Shown here in pieces: positions 1 through 5,314 of a stretch of DNA of 5,314 nt. The DNA is from an uncultured Prevotellaceae bacterium (lineage in GTDB: Bacteria; Bacteroidota; Bacteroidia; Bacteroidales; Muribaculaceae), in contig CALBLR010000337.1 of NCBI GenBank assembly GCA_937896015.1, forward strand, positions 1 through 5,314, written 5' to 3'. Each line of letters opens with the position of its first letter. The stretch's first letter is position 1. The translations under genes were made by a program, and so were the position numbers. The notes below the pieces were generated by a model. The model was not told where the DNA came from, ran no database searches, and saw only the letters and a program-made list of their open reading frames with translations.

Positions 1-1
1 G

Positions 2-15
2 TTTTGAGTTCAAAA
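2..15. repeat. Short perfect dyad in AT-rich DNA
   Basis: TTTTGA at 2-7 and its exact reverse complement TCAAAA at 10-15 are separated by two bases. The shape would suit a dimeric regulator's binding site, but short dyads arise easily in AT-rich DNA. It lies just beyond a weak leftward promoter candidate (30-37), so it could be an operator for a gene beyond the left edge. That function is inference only. Confidence 0.25.
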
Positions 16-29
16 TATAATACATATGG

Positions 30-37
30 CAAAATTA
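30..37 (-). promoter_or_regulatory. Possible leftward Bacteroidetes -7 element
   Basis: Read on the reverse strand, these bases are TAATTTTG, an exact match to the Bacteroidetes -7 consensus TAnnTTTG. The nearest -33-like TTG (reverse strand, 62-60) is about 22 bases upstream, slightly longer than the usual 19-20, and lacks the first T of TTTG. If real, it would start a transcript near position 24 running off the left edge, making this region divergent. The motif is short and the DNA is AT-rich, so chance is a fair explanation. Confidence 0.2.
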
Positions 38-47
38 CAAAAAAATC

Positions 48-103
48 GGCGTAAATGGTCAATCACGGGCCACAATCGTGCCACTCCGCCAGCATTTTAC
101 GCC
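48..103. repeat. Inverted repeat with a smaller nested hairpin
   Basis: GGCGTAAA at 48-55 is perfectly complementary to TTTACGCC at 96-103. Inside the loop, CACG (64-67) can pair with CGTG (77-80). The two stems could form a branched RNA or cruciform. No T-tract follows the outer stem, so it does not look like a rightward intrinsic terminator. No known riboswitch or RNA family is recognised, and function is unknown. Confidence 0.3.
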
Positions 104-139
104 CAAAACGCCCCTACTGGCGCCACACGCGGGTGATTT

Positions 140-157
140 TGCGGCGGTTGTGCCGCA
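140..157. repeat. GC-rich 6-bp hairpin upstream of the rlmN promoter element
   Basis: TGCGGC (140-145) pairs exactly with GCCGCA (152-157) across a six-base loop. It ends 18 bases before the proposed -7 element, so it covers the region where a -33 contact or a regulator site would be expected. A short GC-rich dyad can arise by chance, and no regulator is recognised. Confidence 0.25.
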
Positions 158-175
158 GCGTTGGCGAAAATGTTG

Positions 176-183
176 TAACTTTG
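176..183 (+). promoter_or_regulatory. Bacteroidetes-type -7 promoter element for rlmN
   Basis: TAACTTTG matches the primary sigma -7 consensus TAnnTTTG of Bacteroidetes exactly. It lies 82 bases before the rlmN ATG, which predicts a transcription start near 188-190 and a leader of about 75 bases. The -33 element is poor: TTG at 161-163 is too close (12 bases) and TTG at 148-150 is too far (25 bases). The motif and its position support it as the promoter of rlmN and probably of the downstream nuclease gene, but the missing -33 keeps the call moderate. Confidence 0.5.
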
Positions 184-265
184 CACTCCTATATGCATTT
201 GCCCCAAGGCGGGCATTGCACTAATCACTTTATTTAGAACAACAATCACAAAATCATTACTCTAT

Positions 266-1342
266 ATGGAGGCACTGAAGAACAAACAATTGAAGCCGCT
301 GGCCGGCATGACGCTCAACGACTTGCGCAAGGTGACGGCCGACCTGGGCATGCCGCGCTTTGTGGCCACCCAACTGGCCCAATGGATCTATGGCAAGCGC
401 GCCGGATCGTTTGAAGAGATGCACAACATTTCCAAGGCCAACCGCGAGCTGCTGGCCCGGCAATACCGCGTGGGCCTGGAGCCGCCCGCAAGCGCGCAGC
501 GCAGCGCCGACGGCACGGTGAAATTCCTGTTTGCCGTGGGCGACGACAAGGCTGTGGAGAGCGTCTACATCCCCGAGGACGACCGCGCCACGCTGTGCAT
601 ATCGTCGCAAAAGGGCTGCCGCATGAACTGCTACTTCTGCCAGACGGGCCGGCAGGGATTTCACGGCAACCTCACCGCCAACCAAATCATCAACCAGGTG
701 CTGAGCGTGCCCGAAACGCACTCGCTCACCAACGTGGTGTTTATGGGCATGGGCGAACCCACCGACAATGTCGACAATGTGCTCAAGGTGATTGAAATCC
801 TCACTTCCGACTGGGGCCTGGGCTGGAGCCCGAAGCGCGTCACCGTGTCGAGCGTGGGCTCGAAAATCGGCCTCAAGGAGATTGTGGAGAAGACCAGCGT
901 GCACATTGCCCTGAGCGTGCACAACGCCATCCCCGACGAGCGCCTCCAGATGATGCCCGTCGAGAAGCCTTTCCCCGTGAAGCAGGTGCTCGAGATGCTG
1001 GGCAAGTATGACTTCGCCCACCAGCGCCGCCTCTCTATTGAATACATCATGTGGCAGTGGTTCAACGACGACATCCGCCACGCCGAGGCGCTGCGCGAAA
1101 TCATTCCCAACGAGCATGTGCGCGTCAACCTCATCCGCTATCACATGATCCCCGGCATCCCCAAGCTGCGCACTTCCAGCGACGAGCGCATGGCCCAGTT
1201 CCGCGACTACCTTAACAGCCACGGCGTGACCTGCACCATTCGCCGCAGCCGCGGCGAGGACATTGAGGCCGCCTGCGGCATGCTGGCCGGCAAGGTGAGC
1301 GACGCCAACGCAGAGGCCGACGCCAAGAAGAAAAAGCAATAA
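266..1342 (+). CDS. rlmN: 23S rRNA (adenine(2503)-C(2))-methyltransferase RlmN
   Basis: This cytoplasmic radical-SAM enzyme places a C2 methyl group on A2503 of 23S rRNA and, in characterised homologues, on A37 of some tRNAs. The 358-residue protein shows the radical-SAM cluster motif CxxxCxxC (C118, C122, C125). C337, in EAACGML, matches the cysteine that carries the transferred methyl group in E. coli RlmN (C355). C111, in TLCISSQ, matches its partner (C118 in E. coli). GMGEP (161-165) is the SAM-binding GEP motif. The N-terminal helical part (about 1-95, with QWIYGKRAGSFEEMHNISK) is typical of the family, and length is normal. The related Cfr resistance methylase (A2503 C8) is less likely given the RlmN-like sequence throughout and the ordinary genomic context. 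The ATG at 266 fits the family's usual N-terminus; no Shine-Dalgarno precedes it, as is common in Bacteroidetes. The end is lysine-rich (KKKKQ). The next gene starts 31 bases downstream. Confidence 0.96.
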   Translation: MEALKNKQLKPLAGMTLNDLRKVTADLGMPRFVATQLAQWIYGKRAGSFEEMHNISKANRELLARQYRVGLEPPASAQRSADGTVKFLFAVGDDKAVESVYIPEDDRATLCISSQKGCRMNCYFCQTGRQGFHGNLTANQIINQVLSVPETHSLTNVVFMGMGEPTDNVDNVLKVIEILTSDWGLGWSPKRVTVSSVGSKIGLKEIVEKTSVHIALSVHNAIPDERLQMMPVEKPFPVKQVLEMLGKYDFAHQRRLSIEYIMWQWFNDDIRHAEALREIIPNEHVRVNLIRYHMIPGIPKLRTSSDERMAQFRDYLNSHGVTCTIRRSRGEDIEAACGMLAGKVSDANAEADAKKKKQ

Positions 1343-1373
1343 CGCATAACCAACGCAAAAGCAACCTGTGTAA

Positions 1374-3791
1374 ATGAAAATGACTATAAAACAACTCGTG
1401 GCAGCCGCTGCCATTGCCCTGGCAGCTCAGTTTGCCGCCGTGGCCCAGGCGCCAAGTGGCTACTACACCTCAGCCGAGGGCAAAAGCGGCGCAGCGCTGC
1501 TTAAGGCCCTTGAGTCGATTGTGGGCGAGCACACCAATGTGGGCTACAACGGCCTGTGGAGCCTATACAAGAAGAGCGACGTCACTGCCGACGGCTACAT
1601 CTGGGACATGTATTCCACTGCCAAATTCATCCCGGGCAAGCAGCAGTGCGGCTCCTACAGCGCCGTGGGCGACTGCTACAACCGCGAGCACTCTTTCCCC
1701 AAGAGCTGGTTCAACGACGCCTCGCCCATGGTGAGCGACGCATTCCACATTGTGCCCACCGACGGCAAGGTGAACGGCCAGCGCAGCAACTGGCCTTATG
1801 GCGAGTGCGCCAACGGCACCACCCTCAGTTCCAGCGGCAGCGTGCGTGCCCTGGGAAAGCTGGGCAAAAGCACATTCCCGGGCTACAGCGGCACGGTGTT
1901 TGAGCCCGACGACCAGTATAAGGGCGACTTTGCCCGCAACTACTTCTACATGGCAGCCGCCTACAATAGCCGCATAGGCTCGTGGCACAGCGACATGCTG
2001 GCAGGCAACAGCTATCCGGCATTCTCGTCGTGGGCCATCAACCTGCTGCTCAAGTGGAGCCGTCAGGACCCTGTGAGCCAAAAAGAAATTGACCGCAACA
2101 ATGCCGTCTATGCCGCGCAGCACAACCGCAACCCATTTATCGACCACCCCGAATTGGCCGAATACATCTGGGGCAACAGCGTGGGCCAGGGCTGGACTCC
2201 CGGCGGCGCGCCGAAGCCTGTGCTTGCCGAGCCGGTGAACGGCTCCACGCTCGACCTTGGCCTCACGGCCACTGGCAAGGTCGCTAAGGCGCACCTCACT
2301 GTCAAGGGCTCGCAGCTCACGCAGCCGCTCACCGTTACTGTGGCCGGTAGCGGATTTGCCGCAGGCACCACCACCATAGCCGCAGCCCGGGCCAACGCCG
2401 GCTCCGAGATTGAGGTTACCTACACCAGTGCCACGCCAGTCGACAATGCCACTGGCACAGTCACTCTGGCCAGCAGCGAGGTTAGCGCCACTGTTGCGCT
2501 CAAGGCCAGCGCCACAAGCGGCATTCCCGCCCTTGAGGCAACCGGTGTCACCTCCGAGTCGTTTGTGGCCCGCTGGATAGATGTTGACGCCGACGGCACC
2601 AACTACACTCTGGCTGTCAACCGCGCTGCCGACGGTCAGGCCGTGAGCGGCTACCCCATGCAGGTGAGTGCAGCAGCCCAGCAGCACACGGTTGATGGGC
2701 TTGAGGCCGGCACCGCCTACACCTATCAGCTCTCGGCCGCCGATGGCCGCAAGAGCAACACCGTGAGCGTAACCACCATTGCCCCGACTCCCATTCTGGC
2801 ATTCACACAGCCCGAGGGCGGTTTCAACCTGAGCTGCACCACTGGCGGCGAAAGTCCTGTGATTGAGGCTGGCGTCTACACCGAGCACGTTAGTGAGCCT
2901 GTGATTCTCACCGTTGACGGCAACTTTGAGCTGAGTCTCAATAAGGCCGACTGGAGCAAACGGCTCACCCTCGATGCCGACGGCGAGAACTTCTATCTGC
3001 GCATTGCCGACACCAAGACCGAGGGCAAGTTTGCCGGCACGCTTGCCCTCAGCACCGAGCATATCGATGGCGAGGAGGCCGACGTAAATGCCACTGTGGG
3101 CGCTCCACAATCGTTCTTTGAAGACTTTGAAAATATTGGCACTGGCGGCTATTGGACCGGCCTGAAAGAAGGCTCGGCCTGCCGCTGGAACCTTGAAAAC
3201 GCCGGCGTGTGGGGCGACGGCAACGACCATCCCATCGACACGCGCTGCGTGCGCATGGGCAAAAGCGGCGCCTCTTCGATTGCCATGGCCGACGACAAGG
3301 CCACCGGCGCGGGCACTGTGAGCTTCAAGGCAGCAGCCTACGGCTCCGACTCCAATGCCGAGGTCGAGCTCAGCTACTCCACCGATGCCGGCGCCAACTG
3401 GACTACGCTCAGCACATTCACCATTGGCAATGCCAACGGCGGCAATCTCAACAGCTATTCGTGCGCCACTGGCGGCATCACGGGCAACGTGCGCTTCAAG
3501 TGGACCCGCACCAGCGGCAAGCGCGTCAATATCGACAACATCGCCATCACCGACTACACTTCGGGCCTGATTGGCGTTGACGCTGGCCGTGCTTGGGACG
3601 CGTGCCCTGCCGATGGCGGCGTCACGCTCACTCCCGCCGCAGCCCACGCCACACGGTTTGCCGTCTACGACATGACGGCGCGCACCGTGTTCAGCGGCGC
3701 ACTGGCCGTCGCCGCCACAGTGGCTCTGCCCGCGGGCGTGTATGTGGTCAGTGCCGATGGCCACTCTAAGAAAGTGGTGGTTAAGAAGTAA
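1374..3791 (+). CDS. Secreted multidomain endonuclease I family nuclease with T9SS-type tail
   Basis: This 805-residue protein should be exported and cut DNA (perhaps RNA) non-specifically with a divalent metal. Residues 1-26 form a signal peptide, probably cleaved after AQA. The endonuclease I domain (PF04231-like, EndA/Vvn family) spans about 30-268. It contains NREHSFPKSW (103-112), DAFHIVPTDGKVNGQRSNWPYG-region residues 122-143, and VFEPDDQYKGDFAR (175-188). By analogy with Vvn, E105, H106 and N134 are likely metal or catalytic residues. After it come an Ig-like domain (about 290-380), a fibronectin III-like domain (about 383-470), a second Ig-like domain (about 472-576), a jelly-roll-like module (about 580-728, FFEDFE to NIDNIAITDY) and a T9SS type A-like tail (about 735-805, with VYDMTAR, LPAGVYVV, KKVVVKK). 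Catalytic assignment is firm; accessory domain edges are approximate. ATG 1380 is an in-frame alternative start, and neither has a clear ribosome site. It is probably co-transcribed with rlmN. Likely roles are nutrient or phosphate scavenging, or remodelling extracellular DNA. Confidence 0.92.
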   Translation: MKMTIKQLVAAAAIALAAQFAAVAQAPSGYYTSAEGKSGAALLKALESIVGEHTNVGYNGLWSLYKKSDVTADGYIWDMYSTAKFIPGKQQCGSYSAVGDCYNREHSFPKSWFNDASPMVSDAFHIVPTDGKVNGQRSNWPYGECANGTTLSSSGSVRALGKLGKSTFPGYSGTVFEPDDQYKGDFARNYFYMAAAYNSRIGSWHSDMLAGNSYPAFSSWAINLLLKWSRQDPVSQKEIDRNNAVYAAQHNRNPFIDHPELAEYIWGNSVGQGWTPGGAPKPVLAEPVNGSTLDLGLTATGKVAKAHLTVKGSQLTQPLTVTVAGSGFAAGTTTIAAARANAGSEIEVTYTSATPVDNATGTVTLASSEVSATVALKASATSGIPALEATGVTSESFVARWIDVDADGTNYTLAVNRAADGQAVSGYPMQVSAAAQQHTVDGLEAGTAYTYQLSAADGRKSNTVSVTTIAPTPILAFTQPEGGFNLSCTTGGESPVIEAGVYTEHVSEPVILTVDGNFELSLNKADWSKRLTLDADGENFYLRIADTKTEGKFAGTLALSTEHIDGEEADVNATVGAPQSFFEDFENIGTGGYWTGLKEGSACRWNLENAGVWGDGNDHPIDTRCVRMGKSGASSIAMADDKATGAGTVSFKAAAYGSDSNAEVELSYSTDAGANWTTLSTFTIGNANGGNLNSYSCATGGITGNVRFKWTRTSGKRVNIDNIAITDYTSGLIGVDAGRAWDACPADGGVTLTPAAAHATRFAVYDMTARTVFSGALAVAATVALPAGVYVVSADGHSKKVVVKK

Positions 3792-3817
3792 CCTCCCGCA
3801 ATAGACATTAAATGCAC

Positions 3818-3861
3818 AAAGAGAGCCGCAGTCGCCCCATCGGGCAGCTGCGGCTCTCTTT
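3818..3861. terminator. Bidirectional intrinsic terminator between convergent genes
   Basis: AAAGAGAGCCGCAG (3818-3831) pairs perfectly over 14 bases with CTGCGGCTCTCTTT (3848-3861). The 16-base loop can fold further, GCCC (3834-3837) with GGGC (3842-3845). The stem begins with A's and ends with T's, so either strand yields a GC-rich hairpin followed by a short U-run. It sits 26 bases after the nuclease stop and 17 bases after the stop of the reverse-strand gene, and so can end both transcripts. The U-run is short in each direction. Confidence 0.85.
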
Positions 3862-3878
3862 AGTCATGTGCGCTTACG

Positions 3879-5314
3879 CTATTTGCATATTTTCTTAGTC
3901 ACGCTCGTGGTGCCGTCGGTGTAGCGGGTGACGCATATGTTCACTCCGCTGAACGGATGCTCGCCAGCTTGGCCGCAGGCGTTGTAGTAGCGCACGCTTT
4001 CCACCTGCTTGGCGGCGGTGGGCTGCTCAACACCTGTGGTGATGGCATTGATGCATTGCAGTTTCACTGTCTTGCTCCAGCGGCCGAGTGTGGCCTGCAG
4101 TGTGAGCCCGCCGGTGTAGAGGGTCTTGAACAGCACGTTGTTGCCGTCGATTGTCACCACTCCTGCAGGGGTGGCAGTCCACGTCACGCCGCCCTCTGTG
4201 CCCACGTGCACGTCACCGCTCACGCTGCTGTAGGTGTCGCCGCTCTTCACGGTCACGGCGGCGGCAAACAGCTGTGCCACGGCGCTGTCCTTGAATGCCG
4301 GCAGCACTGGCAGCATGTAGTCGCCTATGGTGGCGTAGTCGTCGCCCATTTCTGCGCTGCACAGCTCAATCATCGATTTGCCTTCGCCCACCACATATTT
4401 GCACTGGCCGAAGTCGGTGGCAAAGAATGTGTTGGTCACGGGGTTGCCGCTGTTCAAGTCGCGCGTGCTGCTGGGGTCAACGCCCACAATGCCGCCGCAA
4501 AGGCTGTCGGGAGCCGTCACCTGGCCGGCGTTGTAGCAGTTGATGAACGAGGTTTTGTTGGCTGTGGTGCCGCCGCTGAGGCCGCCCACCTGCGTGGCGC
4601 CCGTCACCTGGCCCGCGTTATAGCAGTTGGTGAATATGGCGCCAGATGTGCCGGCCAGGCCGCCAATGTAGCACCCGTTGGCCTCGGCCGTGCCTTGCGT
4701 CTGGCTTAGGCTGGTCACATTGCCCACGTTAAAGCAGTTCTCAAAGTGCACGGCGGCTATGCCATACGACTGCAGGCCGCCGGCGCGGTTGGTGGCTGCG
4801 GTCACGTTGCCTGAGTTCCAGCAGTTGGTGATCACATCGTTTGCGCCTGTGGGGCTCACCACGAGTCCGGCAAGGCGGTTGGTGCCCGTCACGTCGCCGG
4901 TGTTGTGGCAGTTGTCAACGGTTGCGTAGTCGGGCAGCAGCGCCACAAGGCCTGCGCCCTGGCCGCCGCCGGCAGTCACGTTGCCCGAGTTCCAGCAGTT
5001 GGTCATCTGTGTGCGTTTGCTGGTAGTGCCCGAGGTGCTGTTTTTGCCAAATGCGCCGCCGGCATAGGTGATTTTGTCGCTTGTCACGTTGCCCGAGTTC
5101 CAGCAGTTGGTGTAGGTGGAGTTGGATGGGTAGAATGGCGCGATGCCGGCCACGCCGCCGCTCTTCACGCCTTCCACGGCATGAATGTTGCCTGTGTTGT
5201 AGCAGCTGTCCATGTCGAGGCTGAAGTTGGCCGATGTCGAGCAGGTGAATAGGCCGCCCACTACTCCTGTGGCGGTTATGTCGGCCGTGTTGTAGCACTT
5301 TTTCAGCTCATATC
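3879..5314 (-). CDS. Partial GLUG-like repeat surface protein with Ig-like domain and T9SS-type tail
   Basis: The frame is open through the right edge, so the N-terminus, with any signal peptide, lies outside; the GTG at 5261 is an internal valine codon in a repeat, not a start. The 477 complete visible codons run in protein order as follows. Nine tandem GLUG-like units lie at 5303-4437, each with an NC(W/Y/F/H)N-type start and a following GGL-like turn. Next is a degenerate closing segment (4436-4257, ending MLPVLPAFKD). A bacterial Ig-like domain follows (4256-4050, VTWTATPAGVVTIDGNNVLF). Last is a T9SS type A-like tail (about 4001-3882, YYNACGQ, FSGVNICV, YTDGTTSVTKKI). GLUG motif proteins (PF07581-like) are secreted and repetitive, probably beta-solenoids, and some act in adhesion; the ligand here cannot be inferred. 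Cysteine content is high for a surface protein, including three in the tail. The promoter is outside the window; transcription ends at the 3818-3861 hairpin. Confidence 0.85.
   Translation of the reverse strand, partial: YELKKCYNTADITATGVVGGLFTCSTSANFSLDMDSCYNTGNIHAVEGVKSGGVAGIAPFYPSNSTYTNCWNSGNVTSDKITYAGGAFGKNSTSGTTSKRTQMTNCWNSGNVTAGGGQGAGLVALLPDYATVDNCHNTGDVTGTNRLAGLVVSPTGANDVITNCWNSGNVTAATNRAGGLQSYGIAAVHFENCFNVGNVTSLSQTQGTAEANGCYIGGLAGTSGAIFTNCYNAGQVTGATQVGGLSGGTTANKTSFINCYNAGQVTAPDSLCGGIVGVDPSSTRDLNSGNPVTNTFFATDFGQCKYVVGEGKSMIELCSAEMGDDYATIGDYMLPVLPAFKDSAVAQLFAAAVTVKSGDTYSSVSGDVHVGTEGGVTWTATPAGVVTIDGNNVLFKTLYTGGLTLQATLGRWSKTVKLQCINAITTGVEQPTAAKQVESVRYYNACGQAGEHPFSGVNICVTRYTDGTTSVTKKICK
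4437..5303 (-). repeat. Nine tandem GLUG-like units within the surface protein gene
   Basis: Units phase exactly by their start at the conserved xNC(aromatic or His)N motif. From the right they are 5303-5211 (31 residues), 5210-5112 (33), 5111-5004 (36), 5003-4917 (29), 4916-4830 (29), 4829-4743 (29), 4742-4632 (37), 4631-4545 (29) and 4544-4437 (36). The base period is 29 residues; longer units carry insertions between the motif and the next unit. Three units start TNCWNSGNVT and two share NCYNAGQVT. The fragment before 5303 (YEL) is probably the end of another unit, so the array may continue beyond the window. Confidence 0.9.
4801..5111 (-). repeat. Three near-identical 29-base direct repeats
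   Basis: The segments 5083-5111, 4975-5003 and 4801-4829 encode TNCWNSGNV plus part of the next codon. The first two are identical over 29 bases and the third differs at one base (T for C at 4811). Their spacings of 108 and 174 bases are whole numbers of codons, so recombination between copies would keep the frame. Two further segments, 4603-4628 and 4516-4541, form a second, related pair encoding NCYNAGQVT. Confidence 0.9.

Noticed and set aside
26..136. A 36-codon forward open frame beginning MAKLQKNRRKWS.
   Set aside because: There is no ribosome site or upstream promoter in the window, it overlaps the inverted repeat at 48-103, and no family is recognised. A short open frame of this size is expected by chance.
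55..237. A 60-codon forward open frame in the rlmN upstream region.
   Set aside because: It runs through the -7 promoter element at 176-183, has no translation signals and resembles no known protein.
266..1342. Possible Cfr-type antibiotic resistance methylase instead of RlmN.
   Set aside because: Cfr shares the cysteines and fold, but the sequence here is RlmN-like along its whole length, with a normal RlmN N-terminal domain and no sign of mobile DNA nearby.
257..1414. A 385-codon open frame on the reverse strand opposite rlmN.
   Set aside because: It shadows a well-conserved RlmN gene, has Ala/Val/His/Leu-rich composition typical of antisense GC-rich DNA, and shows no domain.
1563..3764. 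A 733-codon open frame on the reverse strand opposite the nuclease gene.
   Set aside because: The translation is low-complexity (rich in Ala, Gly, Val, His) with no recognisable domain. The forward frame has clear family motifs throughout. GC-rich codon bias in the real gene suppresses stops in the opposite frame.
3957..4709. A 250-codon forward open frame opposite the repeat protein.
   Set aside because: The reverse frame has phased repeats, an Ig-like domain and a sorting tail, while this one is a compositionally biased shadow.
4437..5303. Regularly spaced direct repeats that could suggest a CRISPR array.
   Set aside because: The repeats fall in phase with one reading frame, encode a recurring peptide motif, vary in spacing (87-111 bases) and are mostly imperfect. 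This is a protein repeat, not repeat-spacer structure.

Overview
The window looks like a piece of a Bacteroidales chromosome, probably a GC-rich gut lineage (Muribaculaceae-, Prevotella- or Alistipes-like; the family cannot be fixed from this sequence). The reasons are: start codons without Shine-Dalgarno sequences, a TAnnTTTG-type -7 promoter element, an endonuclease I protein of the Bacteroidales form, and C-terminal regions resembling type IX secretion (T9SS) sorting signals on both non-housekeeping proteins. Coding DNA is GC-rich, while the first ~60 bases and the bases just before the first gene are AT-rich.

Layout. Positions 1-265 are intergenic. They hold a good -7 promoter element pointing right (176-183), several short inverted repeats and a weak possible promoter pointing left. 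Positions 266-1342 (+) encode RlmN, the radical-SAM methyltransferase acting on 23S rRNA A2503 and some tRNAs; all key cysteines are present. After 31 bases comes 1374-3791 (+), a secreted 805-residue protein. It has a signal peptide, an endonuclease I (EndA/Vvn-like) catalytic domain, Ig-like and fibronectin III-like domains, a jelly-roll-like module and a T9SS-type tail. A strong, probably bidirectional terminator hairpin (3818-3861) separates it from the convergent gene at 3879-5314 (-). That gene is cut by the window edge and encodes a surface protein with nine visible GLUG-like repeats, an Ig-like domain and a second T9SS-like tail.

How the genes relate. rlmN and the nuclease gene are probably co-transcribed because of the short gap, but no functional link is evident. 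The nuclease probably degrades extracellular nucleic acid at the cell surface or outside the cell. The repeat protein is probably a surface-exposed beta-solenoid, possibly adhesive. Both would cross the envelope by the same route if their tails are true sorting signals.

I see no evidence of a new multi-gene system, mobile element, CRISPR array, tRNA or rRNA here. The most noteworthy structure is the tandem repeat array in the reverse-strand gene: its units can be phased exactly, it carries near-identical DNA copies, and one cysteine recurs in every unit.
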